From Hydrogenophilales bacterium (GTDB taxonomy: Bacteria > Pseudomonadota > Gammaproteobacteria > Burkholderiales > Thiobacillaceae): a stretch of DNA of 64,000 nt. The stretch spans positions 310,001 to 374,000 of the forward strand of contig JADJCP010000003.1 in NCBI GenBank assembly GCA_016703155.1, in the 5' to 3' direction. Below are positions 34,352-42,404 of this stretch, in pieces. The translations under genes were made by a program, and so were the position numbers. The notes under the pieces were generated by a model that saw only the letters and a list, made by a program, of their open reading frames with translations, made no database searches and had not been told where the DNA came from. The stretch's first letter is position 1. Each line of letters starts with the position of its first letter.

Positions 34352-35701
34352 TTGGCAGCGAATCGGGCGGGAACGCTGAATCCTGGAGTGGCGAAGCGCG
34401 AGGCCTGGGCCTGGGCGATGTTCGACTTCGCCAACTCGGGTTACACCACGGTGGTGATCACCGCCGTGTTCAATGCCTATTTCGTTTCGGCCATCGCCGG
34501 CAATGCCCACTGGGCCAGCCTGGCATGGTCCTCGGCGCTGGCGCTGTCGTATGGCCTGATCGTGCTCACCGCGCCGGGTGTCGGTGCCTGGGCCGACCGG
34601 CATGTCGCCAAGAAAAAACTGCTCGCCGTGACGACGCTGGGCTGCGCGCTGGGCACGGCGGCCCTGGGTTTGGCCGGGCCGGGGGATATCTGGCTGGCGG
34701 CGGCGCTGGTGGTGGTGAGCAATTTCTTTTTCGGCACGGGCGAGAATCTGATCGCCGCTTTTCTGCCCGAGCTGGCACGCGGCCGCGCGCTGGGGCGTCT
34801 GTCCGGCTGGGGCTGGGGGCTGGGCTATCTGGGCGGGATGCTGGTGCTGGGCTTGTGCCTGGCCTATGTCGCGCACGCCCAGGGACTGGGCGAGCCGGCT
34901 TCAGCCTTTGTGCCGGTGACCTTGTGGATCACGGCGGGGATGTTCCTCCTGGCGAGTCTGCCGACATTTCTGTTTCTGCGCGAGCGGGGGACTGTAGGGG
35001 CCGGCGCTTGTGCCCTTCAGGGTATGCCGGCGACCGATCAGTCCACTTCGCCGGCAAGCCGGCTCCTACAGGGGTATGACCAGATTTTCGCGAGCCTGCG
35101 TTCGCTGCGCGACTACCCGGACGTGCGCCGCTTCCTGGTCTGCATCGTTTTTTACCAGGCGGGGGTGCAGGCGGTGATCGCCCTGGCGGCGGTGTACGCG
35201 CAGCAGGCGATGCATTTCGACACCCAGCAGACGATTGTTCTCATCCTGGTGGTCAACGCGACCGCCGCGCTGGGGGCCTTTGCCTTCGGTCATGTTCAGG
35301 ACCGCATCGGTCACAAGTTGGCTCTGGCGGTGACGCTGGCCGGCTGGCTGCTGACGGTGCTGCTGGCTTACCTGGCGACGGATGCGGCGCGTTTCTGGCT
35401 GGCCGCGAATGTCGCCGGCCTGTGCCTGGGGGCGTCGCAGTCGGCGGGGCGGGCTCTGGTCGGCTATCTCAGCCCGATCGCCCGGCGCGCCGAGTTCTTC
35501 GGCCTTTGGGGGCTGGCGGTGAAGCTTTCGGCGATTTTCGGGCCGCTGACGTATGGTCTGGCGGTCTGGTCGAGTAGCGGCAACCATCGTCTGGCGATGC
35601 TGTCGCTGGGCGGCTATTTTCTGGTGGGGCTGGCGATCCTGGCGGGTGTCGATGCCGGACGCGGGCGTCGCCGGGCATTACGCAAAGCGTCACGGGTTTA
35701 G
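34352..35701 (+). CDS. UMF1-family MFS transporter
   Basis: 449 aa from the TTG at 34352, chosen for a GGGG about 9 bases upstream; TTG 34313 and GTG 34391 are alternatives. AWAMFDFANSGYTTVVITAVF near the start and WADRHVAKKKLLA are typical of the UMF1/Atg22-like branch of the major facilitator superfamily, with about twelve membrane segments. The substrate is unknown. The loop after the sixth segment (about residues 213-240) is encoded by a REP-like inverted repeat that keeps the frame open. Divergent from metG across about 50 bases. Confidence 0.85.
   Translation: MAANRAGTLNPGVAKREAWAWAMFDFANSGYTTVVITAVFNAYFVSAIAGNAHWASLAWSSALALSYGLIVLTAPGVGAWADRHVAKKKLLAVTTLGCALGTAALGLAGPGDIWLAAALVVVSNFFFGTGENLIAAFLPELARGRALGRLSGWGWGLGYLGGMLVLGLCLAYVAHAQGLGEPASAFVPVTLWITAGMFLLASLPTFLFLRERGTVGAGACALQGMPATDQSTSPASRLLQGYDQIFASLRSLRDYPDVRRFLVCIVFYQAGVQAVIALAAVYAQQAMHFDTQQTIVLILVVNATAALGAFAFGHVQDRIGHKLALAVTLAGWLLTVLLAYLATDAARFWLAANVAGLCLGASQSAGRALVGYLSPIARRAEFFGLWGLAVKLSAIFGPLTYGLAVWSSSGNHRLAMLSLGGYFLVGLAILAGVDAGRGRRRALRKASRV
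34992..35071. repeat. REP-like GTAGGAGCCGGC inverted repeat inside a coding sequence
   Basis: The left arm begins CTGTAGGGGCCGGC at 34992 and the right arm ends GCCGGCAAGCCGGCTCCTAC, then AG, at 35071. It belongs to the same GTAGGAGC...GCTCCTAC family as the copies at 58008-58035 and 62645-62700. Unlike those it sits within the MFS transporter gene and is translated as a Gly/Ala/Ser-rich loop. Confidence 0.7.
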
Positions 35702-35737
35702 GCTAAACTGCGCGGCAAAGCAACGAGGAGAACCCTT

Positions 35738-36163
35738 ATGCAAGCCAAGATCTTGCGCTATCTGTCGATTACCCTGGTCGTTTTTCTGCTGCTGGCCATC
35801 GGCTGGGTCTGGTTCACCCTGACCTGGAGCTATTCCGAAGGCGACCGCGCCGGCTATGTCCAGAAGCTGTCCAAAAAAGGCTGGCTCTGCAAGACCTGGG
35901 AAGGCGAGATCGCCATGGTGACCATGCCGGGCGCGATCCCCGAGAAGTTCGAGTTCACCGTGCGCGACGATGCGGTTGCCGAGAAGATCAACGCCCTGGC
36001 GGGCAAGCGGGTCGTGCTGTATTACCAGCAGCACAAATTCATCCCGTCATCGTGCTTCGGCGAGACCGAATCTTTCGTCGGAAATGTTCGCGAGGTCACC
36101 GAAACCGGGGCGCCCGTGCTGGCGCCGGCCGTGCCTCAGGGTCAGCTGCAAGCGCCAAGGTGA
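35738..36163 (+). CDS. Conserved membrane-anchored protein of unknown function
   Basis: 141 aa with a GAGGAGA ribosome-binding site ahead of the ATG. One N-terminal membrane helix (YLSITLVVFLLLAIGWVWF, about 8-26) anchors a small extracytoplasmic domain with KLSKKGWLCKTWEGEIAM, FEFTVRD and VVLYYQQHKFIPSSCFGET. Two cysteines (about 55 and 108) could pair. I recognise it as a widely conserved but unnamed family. It follows the MFS gene by 36 bases on the same strand. Confidence 0.75.
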   Translation: MQAKILRYLSITLVVFLLLAIGWVWFTLTWSYSEGDRAGYVQKLSKKGWLCKTWEGEIAMVTMPGAIPEKFEFTVRDDAVAEKINALAGKRVVLYYQQHKFIPSSCFGETESFVGNVREVTETGAPVLAPAVPQGQLQAPR

Positions 36164-36223
36164 TGGCATATATGGCCAGACTGACCTGTTAAGCGGGTAA
36201 CCCAAGCGCATGCGGAGACTTGT

Positions 36224-36793
36224 CTGAATACGCCTGCCGGAGACGATCCCGAAGCCTGGCTGGAGAAGCACGGGACAGCGCTCTACCGTCACGCCCTGCT
36301 GCATTTGCGCGACCCGCACAAGGCCGAGGAGGCGGTGCAGGAAACCCTGCTCGCGGCCTTGCAGGCACGCGAACGCTTCGCCGGCCAGGCCAGTACGCGC
36401 ACCTGGCTGATCGGCATCCTCAAGCACAAGGTCATGGACCAGTTCCGCCGCGAGGCGCGCGAGGCGCCGCTCGACGATCCGGATGCGCTGGCCGACGACG
36501 ACATCGATACCCATGCCTGTTTCGCCGAGGACGGTCATTGGCACGAGCGTCTATCCGACTGGGGAAACCCGGAAAAGACCTTGCAGACCAATCAATTCTG
36601 GGCGGTACTGCAACGCTGCCTGGATTTTCTGCCGGCGCGCCTGGCCCGTCTGTTCGTGCTGCGCGAGGTGATGGAAGAAGAGACAGAAACTATTTGTCAG
36701 GAATTGTCGATTACCCCGACTAATCTCTGGACGATGCTGTACCGCGCCCGCATGGGGTTGCGCCAGTGTCTCGAAAGAAGCTGGGTCGCTTAG
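36224..36793 (+). CDS. ECF-type RNA polymerase sigma factor
   Basis: About 189 aa if translation starts at the CTG at 36224, which has GGAG 6 bases upstream. No ATG, GTG or TTG in this frame lies before 36305, and starting there would delete the first part of region 2 (DPEAWLEKHGTALYRHALLHL). A TTG at 36220 would give a natural-looking MSENTPAGDD start if one base were missing near 36227, so a small sequence error is an alternative. Region 2 (AEEAVQETLLAALQ, FAGQASTRTWLIGILKHKV) and region 4 (FLPARLARLFVLREVMEEET, LSITPTNLWTMLYRARMGLR) are clear. It is followed by a zinc-finger protein likely to be its anti-sigma factor and by the RiPP operon it probably controls. Confidence 0.8.
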   Translation: MNTPAGDDPEAWLEKHGTALYRHALLHLRDPHKAEEAVQETLLAALQARERFAGQASTRTWLIGILKHKVMDQFRREAREAPLDDPDALADDDIDTHACFAEDGHWHERLSDWGNPEKTLQTNQFWAVLQRCLDFLPARLARLFVLREVMEEETETICQELSITPTNLWTMLYRARMGLRQCLERSWVA

Positions 36794-36804
36794 GTCCAGG
36801 GGTG

Positions 36805-37074
36805 ATGACGATGTTGACATGCAAGGATGCGAGCCGTCTGATTTCGGAGCGCCAGGAGCGTCCCCTGGGTATCGGGGAACTTTGGGCGTTGCGGCTGCAT
36901 CTTTGGCTGTGCGTGAGCTGCCGGCGTTTTGCACGGCAGCTCGGGTTGTTGCGACGGGTTCTGCGCACGCTGTTGCGGCGCATGGAAACCGACGTGGATG
37001 GCCCCGAACTCGCCCCCGAAGCACGGGAACGCATTCGCAAGGTCTTGGCCGAGCGAAACGCGGGAACGTTCTGA
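36805..37074 (+). CDS. Zinc-finger anti-sigma factor-like protein
   Basis: 89 aa from the ATG at 36805. The cysteine/histidine arrangement CKDASRLISERQ ... LRLHLWLCVSCRRFARQL is the zf-HC2 pattern (Cys, then His-x3-Cys-x2-Cys) of anti-sigma proteins that hold ECF sigma factors. No membrane helix follows, so it would act in the cytosol. It lies 11 bases after the sigma gene and directly before the metal-peptide operon, suggesting it senses redox or metal stress through its zinc site; that last point is inference. Confidence 0.8.
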   Translation: MTMLTCKDASRLISERQERPLGIGELWALRLHLWLCVSCRRFARQLGLLRRVLRTLLRRMETDVDGPELAPEARERIRKVLAERNAGTF

Positions 37075-37155
37075 GTGGCTGGTTTCGTCGAGCAGGTCGT
37101 TCGCAAGCGCCCATCCGGGCATAACCAATACATAATTTTCTTCAGGAGATACGTC

Positions 37156-37590
37156 ATGAATACCAGCAAGAAGACTCTCGGAATTGCCCTTGCCGCTTCT
37201 TTGGGCGCCGCCGGTGCGATGGCGGCGGACAGCCCCTTCGCCATGAAGTCGATGGACAAGGGCTACCTGGTGGCCGAGGCCGGCAAGACCGCCGAAGGCA
37301 AGTGCGGCGCGGGCAAGTGCGGTGGCAACATGAAGTCCACCGCCAAGGCTGGCGAAGCCGTCTGTGGCGCCGGCAAGTGCTCGATCGCGACGATGGACGG
37401 CAATAAGGACGGCAAGGCCGACAAGGCCGAGTTCCTGAAACACCACGAGGCCATGTTCGCCAAGATCGATAGCAACAAGGACGGCAAGGTCGATAGCGCC
37501 GAGCTGGCCAAATGGCAGGCCGGTGCGTGCGGTGCCGCCAAGGCCAAGGAAGGCAAGTGCGGCGAGGGTAAATGCGGCGGCATGAAGTAA
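37156..37590 (+). CDS. hvfA: HvfA/bufferin-like RiPP precursor with embedded EF-hand pair
   Basis: 144 aa from the ATG at 37156 (CAGGAGA 6 bases upstream). A Sec signal peptide ends near AMA at 23, so the product is exported. Seven cysteines (50, 55, 70, 75, 125, 135, 140) lie mainly in EGKCG/AGKCG/AGKCS motifs; EGKCG is the motif that HvfB-HvfC enzymes convert to a copper-binding oxazolone/thioamide. Between the two cysteine blocks are two canonical 12-residue calcium loops, D81-E92 (DGNKDGKADKAE) and D105-E116 (DSNKDGKVDSAE), 24 residues apart as in a normal EF-hand pair. The next two genes encode the modifying MNIO enzyme and its partner, 6 and 2 bases apart, so the operon is clear. Combining EF-hands with modified cysteines suggests a calcium-responsive metal buffer, which is inference. 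Confidence 0.85.
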   Translation: MNTSKKTLGIALAASLGAAGAMAADSPFAMKSMDKGYLVAEAGKTAEGKCGAGKCGGNMKSTAKAGEAVCGAGKCSIATMDGNKDGKADKAEFLKHHEAMFAKIDSNKDGKVDSAELAKWQAGACGAAKAKEGKCGEGKCGGMK

Positions 37591-37596
37591 GCGAAG

Positions 37597-38448
37597 ATGC
37601 CAGCCAAGCCTGACAAATCCTTGTCCGGCGCCGGGCTCGGCCTGAGGCGGGAGCACATCCCCGACCTCAGGGCCGGGATACCGGAGGCCATCGATTTCTT
37701 CGAGCTGGCCCCGGAAAACTGGCTGGAGATGGGCGGTGCCTGGCGCAAGGATCTGCGCCACTTCGCCGAACGCCGGCCGATCGTCGCGCACGGCCTGTCG
37801 CTGTCCCTGGGCGGCCCGGCGCCGCTCGATGGCGAATTCCTGAAGCGCATCAAGTGCTTCCTCGACGAACACGGCATTCGTTTGTTTACCGAACATCTGT
37901 CCTGGTGCGGCGATGCCGGCCATTTGTATGATCTGCTGCCGATTCCTCTGACCGGCGATGCCGTACGCCACGTGGCGGCGCGTATCCGGCAGACCCAGGA
38001 CATCCTTGAACGGCGCATCGCCATCGAGAACGCCTCCTACTATGTCGCCCCGCCGGGCGCCGAGATGACCGAGACGGCGTTCATCCGCGCCATCCTGGAA
38101 GAGGCGGACTGCGACCTGCACCTCGATGTCAACAACGTCTACGTCAACAGCATCAATTTCGCTTTCGATCCCTGGGCCTTCAGTGCCGAACTGCCCGCCG
38201 AACGGGTGGTTTACCTGCACATGGCCGGCCACTACGTCGAGCCGGACGGCTTGCTGATCGACACCCATGGCGCGCCGGTGATCGACCCGGTCTGGGCGCT
38301 GCTCGACCGGACCTATGCCCACCTGGGCACACCGCCCACCTTGCTGGAACGGGATTTCAACCTGCCGCCGCTGACCGATCTGGTGCGCGAGGTGGAGCAG
38401 ATCCATGCCGTGCAGGCGCGATATCGGTCGATACGCCGGGCGGCCTGA
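37597..38448 (+). CDS. hvfB: MNIO (DUF692) RiPP-modifying enzyme
   Basis: 283 aa, normal length. MNIO enzymes are iron-dependent TIM-barrel oxidases that modify cysteines of exported precursors. Candidate metal ligands appear in order: His in IVAHGLSLSLGG, Glu/His in TEHLSWCG, Glu/Asn in IENASYY, Asp/Asn in HLDVNNVYVN, His in HMAGHYVEP, Asp/His in DTHGAPV and Glu/Asp in LLERDFNLP. It starts 6 bases after the precursor gene and ends 2 bases before the DUF2063 partner. It should act on the precursor's Cys motifs in the cytosol before export. Confidence 0.93.
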   Translation: MPAKPDKSLSGAGLGLRREHIPDLRAGIPEAIDFFELAPENWLEMGGAWRKDLRHFAERRPIVAHGLSLSLGGPAPLDGEFLKRIKCFLDEHGIRLFTEHLSWCGDAGHLYDLLPIPLTGDAVRHVAARIRQTQDILERRIAIENASYYVAPPGAEMTETAFIRAILEEADCDLHLDVNNVYVNSINFAFDPWAFSAELPAERVVYLHMAGHYVEPDGLLIDTHGAPVIDPVWALLDRTYAHLGTPPTLLERDFNLPPLTDLVREVEQIHAVQARYRSIRRAA

Positions 38449-38450
38449 AC

Positions 38451-39206
38451 ATGCACTTCCAGGAATTCCAGAACACCTTCGCCGCGCGCATCCGCGATCC
38501 ACGCGCCAATCCGCGCCCGGATGGCGTGCCGGCGCGGCGCATGCGCGTCTACGAAGAGCTGCTGCATAACAACATCGACAGCTTCCTGTCGGCCTGTTTC
38601 CCGATCACCAGGCAATGTCTTGGCGCGCGCGGCTGGCCGCGCGCGGTGAAGGCCTTCTTCGCCGCCAGCCGGATGCATTCGCCGCTGTTTCGCGATATCC
38701 CCGAGGCGTTTCTGGACTGGATGCGGACCGCGGCGCCGGCGCGCTTTCCGAGCAAGCCCTGGTTGCCGGAGTTCATGCACTACGAGTGGCTGGAACTGGT
38801 GGTCATGGTGCACGCCGATGTCGCCGATCCCGAGGCCATCGATCCGCATGGCAATCTGCTGACGGCGCGTCCGGCCCTGAATCCGGCGACGCGCCTGGGT
38901 TGCTACAACTACCCGGTCGAGCGTATCGGCCCGCGCCGCCGGCCAAGGGCGGATGGCCGGTTGCACTGCTTCCTGGTGTTCCGCGATGCCGACGATGCCA
39001 CCCGTTTCATCCAGGTGAATCCGATGACCGCGCGCCTGTTCGAGGTTCTGGAAACGGAGCCGCTGACTGGGGCCGAGGCGCTGGATCGGCTTGCCGACGA
39101 GGTGGGCCACTCCGACCCGACATTACTCCAGGCCAGCGGCCTGGCCTTGCTCGAAGGCTTGCGCGCCGAAGGTGTGATACTGGGAACCCGAAAAGCCGTT
39201 TTGTAG
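38451..39206 (+). CDS. hvfC: DUF2063 partner protein of the MNIO enzyme
   Basis: 251 aa. MHFQEFQNTFAARIRDP and MRVYEELLHNNIDSFLSACFP are typical of the N-terminal DUF2063 domain, and the C-terminal half (LLTARPALNPATRLGCYNYP, LTGAEALDRLAD) matches the family's winged-helix-like end. DUF2063 proteins bind the precursor leader and deliver it to the MNIO enzyme. It starts 2 bases after that gene. Last gene of the operon. Confidence 0.92.
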   Translation: MHFQEFQNTFAARIRDPRANPRPDGVPARRMRVYEELLHNNIDSFLSACFPITRQCLGARGWPRAVKAFFAASRMHSPLFRDIPEAFLDWMRTAAPARFPSKPWLPEFMHYEWLELVVMVHADVADPEAIDPHGNLLTARPALNPATRLGCYNYPVERIGPRRRPRADGRLHCFLVFRDADDATRFIQVNPMTARLFEVLETEPLTGAEALDRLADEVGHSDPTLLQASGLALLEGLRAEGVILGTRKAVL

Positions 39207-39234
39207 CGCGAGCCCCTGCGGAGGGGCATTCGGG

Positions 39235-39930
39235 TCAGCGCAGCGCCGCGTCCTCGATCATCACCGCGAAGGCATAGCCGGCGCCGAAATCCTTGTTGGT
39301 GCGCACCGTGCCCTGGGCGGTGACCGTGCTGCCGGTCTTTGTCTCATTCCTGGTCGTCACCAGGATGTCATCGCTGCCTGCGTTGGCCGAGCCCGTGCCG
39401 TCACGCAGATGCACCCAGTTCTTGCCCATGATGCCGGCGTTGTATTTGACGACTTGGCCGCGTACCGAGACGGTCTTGTCCTTCAGTTTCGCGGCATTCG
39501 TGACGATTTCCTCGACCGTGTGCGCGTTCGTGCCACTGGCTTTGACAACCTTGATCGCCGGGCTGGCCTTGGTCTGGCTGGAACCGATGGTCGTCCAGGT
39601 GCTGGTTCCGCTGGCCGCCCCTGCCTTGCCTGTCGCCGCGCCCAGGGTGCCGAAGACGATGCTCGGAAAGGTCTTTTTCAGCGTTTTGCTCTCGAAGTTG
39701 GTCATGACCATGGCGTTGTCGATGCTGACCTGGGCGCCTTTCACGACGGGGGCTCTGTTCACGGCGGCCCAGGTTTCGCCGTTCTGGGTCTTGAGGCGGA
39801 GGTAGGTATAGCTCTCGACGTCCTGGACTTCCAGGACAAGCCCTTTGACCACGCTCGCGGCGGCCGGGCTCGGGGCGGACTGGACAGCGGTAGCGGCAAC
39901 CAACAAGCCGACGGCCAACAAGATTTTCAT
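39235..39930 (-). CDS. Exported protein with two OB-fold-like domains
   Basis: 231 aa from the ATG at 39930, which begins a signal peptide (LLAVGLLVAATAVQSA, cleavage about 19). The first domain (VVKGLVLEVQDVESYTYLRL ... NFESKTLKKTFPSIVFG) matches a GW/nucleic-acid-binding-like module common in proteobacteria. The second (VSVRGQVVKYNAGIMGKNWV, LRDGTGSANAG, ILVTT) is a tRNA_anti-like OB fold. Being exported, it probably does not bind nucleic acid in the cytosol; the true ligand is unknown. It converges on the DUF2063 gene. Confidence 0.75.
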   Translation of the reverse strand: MKILLAVGLLVAATAVQSAPSPAAASVVKGLVLEVQDVESYTYLRLKTQNGETWAAVNRAPVVKGAQVSIDNAMVMTNFESKTLKKTFPSIVFGTLGAATGKAGAASGTSTWTTIGSSQTKASPAIKVVKASGTNAHTVEEIVTNAAKLKDKTVSVRGQVVKYNAGIMGKNWVHLRDGTGSANAGSDDILVTTRNETKTGSTVTAQGTVRTNKDFGAGYAFAVMIEDAALR

Positions 39931-40056
39931 TGCGCGAACTCCTCTGGGACGGGTTCGCAGCATAGCAGATGCCAGCCGGCGGGATTTGACCCAGGGGTAT
40001 CGGCCAGGCGGTTTTCCGTGCCGGCAGCCGCCCGATAACACCGCTACAATTCAGCC

Positions 40057-41014
40057 ATGCCCCTACCGGTCCTGCGCTTGCTCTCCCCCGACGAATTCCG
40101 CTCCGGCGAGGATATCGCACGCCATCTCTCGGTGACCCGCGCCAGTGTCAACAATGCGGTCCGCGAGGCCCAACTGCAGGGGTTGAGATTCATGCCGTGC
40201 GCGGCCGGGGTTACCGTCTGGCGAGCGCTACGATTGGCTCGACGCGGCGTATCTGGATAAGGCGGTGAGCGCGGCTGGCTTCGCTTTACAGATCCATGAG
40301 CGGCTCGACTCGACCAACTCGCACCTGCTGTCGTTGGCCCAGCAAGGCGCGGCGCACAAAAGCGTCGTGGCCGCCGAGATACAGGTCGACGGGCGCGGTC
40401 GGCGCGGGCGCGCCTGGCATGCGCAGCTGGGGCGCGGCCTGACATTTTCATTGCTCTGGCGTTTTCAGCGGCCGCTTACGGCGCTCTCCGGCCTGAGCCT
40501 GGTGGTCGGCCTGACTCTGGCACGGTGTCTGCGCCGTCTCGGCGCCGACGCGGTTGCGGTGAAATGGCCCAACGACGTCCTGCTTGGTGACGGCAAACTG
40601 GCCGGCATTCTCATCGAGACCCAGGGCGACGTGCTCAGCGGCGCCACGGCGGTGATCGGCATCGGCCTGAATCTGGCGGCGACCCCGGAAGTCGCGCGTC
40701 AGGCGGGTGTGCCGGTGGCCTCCTTGAACCAGGCATTGACACGCTTGCCCGAGCGCAACGATCTGCTGCTGGCGATCCTGCATGACCTGGATTCGGATTT
40801 GCGTCGTTTCGATGCCGAGGGCTTTGCGCCGTTCGCCGATCCCTGGGTCCGATTGCATGCCTATCAGGATCGGCCGGTGGCCATCCACGGCGCCAACGGC
40901 CTTATCCGGCAGGGCCGGGTGCTCGGTGTCGACTTGGCGGGCGCGCTCCTCCTGGAGACCGCCGAGGGCGTCGTTGCCATCCATTCCGGCGAAGTCAGCC
41001 TGCGGCCATGCTGA
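40057..41014 (+). CDS. birA: Biotin--[acetyl-CoA-carboxylase] ligase, two frameshifts
   Basis: BirA attaches biotin to the biotin carboxyl carrier protein and, in forms with a helix-turn-helix, can repress biotin genes. The N-terminal helix-turn-helix (SGEDIARHLSVTRASVNNAV) is in the ATG frame. From about 40182 the conserved reading (VEIHAVRGRGYRLA) moves one frame on, and from about 40224 it moves again (RYDWLDAAYLDKAV). The catalytic domain then runs intact: STNSHLLSLA, DGRGRRGRAW, VKWPNDVLLGDGKLAGIL. One missing G at the G run 40179-40182 and one near 40223 would restore a 319-residue protein. As coaX follows with overlap and the enzyme is normally essential, sequence error is more likely than true loss. 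Confidence 0.85.
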
Positions 41015-41745
41015 TTCTGTTCGATGCCGGTAACACGCGCCTGAAGTGGGGCGTCTGGTCGGAAGGGCGCTGGCAGGACCAGGGCGCGTTGGCCAATGAC
41101 GCGCTCGCCGAGTTGCCGGCGCGACTCGCACCCTTCGCCCCGAGCTGGATCGGCGTGAGCTGCGTGGCCGGCGCGGCGGTGCGCGAGCGTATCGACCACT
41201 ATGCCCATGGCTGTGGTGTTGCCCCCTATTGGTTGCGCTCCAGCGCGGCGGTGTTCGGCATGACGAGCCGCTATAGCGATCCGGAAAGCCTCGGCCCGGA
41301 TCGTTTCGCCGCCCTGTTCGCCTGTTACTGCCTGGGTCTGGCACCCTGCGTCATGGTTACGGCGGGCACGGCTTTGACCGTCGATGCGCTGGCCTCGGAC
41401 GGCGTGTTCCAGGGCGGGACGATCGTCCCGGGCGCGATACTGATGCGTCGCGCGCTCGCTGATGGCACGGCGGGACTGGCCAATTCGAGCGGGGTCTGTC
41501 AGGATTTTCCCCGTGCGACGGTCGATGCCATCGAAACCGGCGTACGCGATGCGCTGGTCGGCGCGGTCGAGGCGCCGCGCGCGCGTCTTGAGCGGCTTGA
41601 AGGCCGATCGGTTAGCGTCATGCTGAGCGGTGGCGACGCCGACGTGCTGGCGCATAATCTGCGGGGCGAGGTTCGGGTCGTCGATAACATGGTTCTGGAG
41701 GGTCTGCATTGGCTGGCGAAACATCTGGGCGTGCCGGGCGCATAG
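41008..41745 (+). CDS. coaX: Type III pantothenate kinase
   Basis: 245 aa. The ASKHA-fold start MLILFDAGNTRLKWG, the middle LGPDRFAALFACY with VMVTAGTALTVDAL, and GGTIVPGAILMRRAL identify CoaX, the potassium/ATP-dependent pantothenate kinase that starts CoA synthesis. It overlaps birA by 7 bases and the next gene by 37 bases, the usual betaproteobacterial order. Confidence 0.95.
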   Translation: MLILFDAGNTRLKWGVWSEGRWQDQGALANDALAELPARLAPFAPSWIGVSCVAGAAVRERIDHYAHGCGVAPYWLRSSAAVFGMTSRYSDPESLGPDRFAALFACYCLGLAPCVMVTAGTALTVDALASDGVFQGGTIVPGAILMRRALADGTAGLANSSGVCQDFPRATVDAIETGVRDALVGAVEAPRARLERLEGRSVSVMLSGGDADVLAHNLRGEVRVVDNMVLEGLHWLAKHLGVPGA

Positions 41746-42398
41746 CCCTGTTCCTGTTGATTGCGAACGGGCTATTGTTCGGGACGTTTCTCGGCCTGCA
41801 ATATTGGGGCGGGCGCGATCGCAGTCTGCCGGAGTTCAACGCCGACAAAATCCGCCTGCTGGAACACCCCCCGGGAAAAACCAGGCCAGGCGCGGCGACG
41901 CCGGCAAGCGTCGAGGCAAGCGATGCAGCCCGTGCCGAGTCGGCACTGTGCTTCAGGGTGGCTGGCATGGACCCGGCGCGCTATCAGGCCTTCCGCGAGG
42001 TTCTCGCCAAACTGGATGTCGGTGGCGGTCGCTATAGCCTGCTGACGGACAACAAGTTTCCCTGGTGGACCTATTGGCCGCCGGAGTATGAGGCGGAGCA
42101 ACGCGATGCCGTGGTCAAAAAGATCGCCCTCGCCGGCGTCCGGGATGTCTTGCCGATTACCAAGGGGCCGATGGCTCAGTCGTTTTCCCTGGGTATGTTT
42201 CCGGTCGAGGCTCAAGCGCGCGCGCAGCGAGACAGCTTGCGACAGAAGGGCCTGGAGAAGGTCGAGTATGGCATCCGCCCGGGCATCGGCGCTTTCAGGA
42301 TACGCCTCGACCCGGAGTCTCCGGCACGTGCCCAGGCATTGAAAGCCATCATGCCGGCCTGGGCGGAAACGGTGGAACCACAGGCCTGCGGCCTGTAG
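41709..42398 (+). CDS. SPOR-domain membrane protein
   Basis: 229 aa from a TTG at 41709. One N-terminal membrane helix (IALFLLIANGLLFGTFLGL) is followed by a Pro/Ala linker and a C-terminal domain with GPMAQSFSLGMFPVEAQARA and LRQKGLEKVEYGI, a SPOR-like fold that in other proteins binds denuded peptidoglycan at division sites. It overlaps coaX by 37 bases, as is common in this class, and ends with TAG in a small ACAGGC/GCCTGT hairpin. Confidence 0.8.
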   Translation: MAGETSGRAGRIALFLLIANGLLFGTFLGLQYWGGRDRSLPEFNADKIRLLEHPPGKTRPGAATPASVEASDAARAESALCFRVAGMDPARYQAFREVLAKLDVGGGRYSLLTDNKFPWWTYWPPEYEAEQRDAVVKKIALAGVRDVLPITKGPMAQSFSLGMFPVEAQARAQRDSLRQKGLEKVEYGIRPGIGAFRIRLDPESPARAQALKAIMPAWAETVEPQACGL

Positions 42399-42404
42399 TG
42401 CCGA

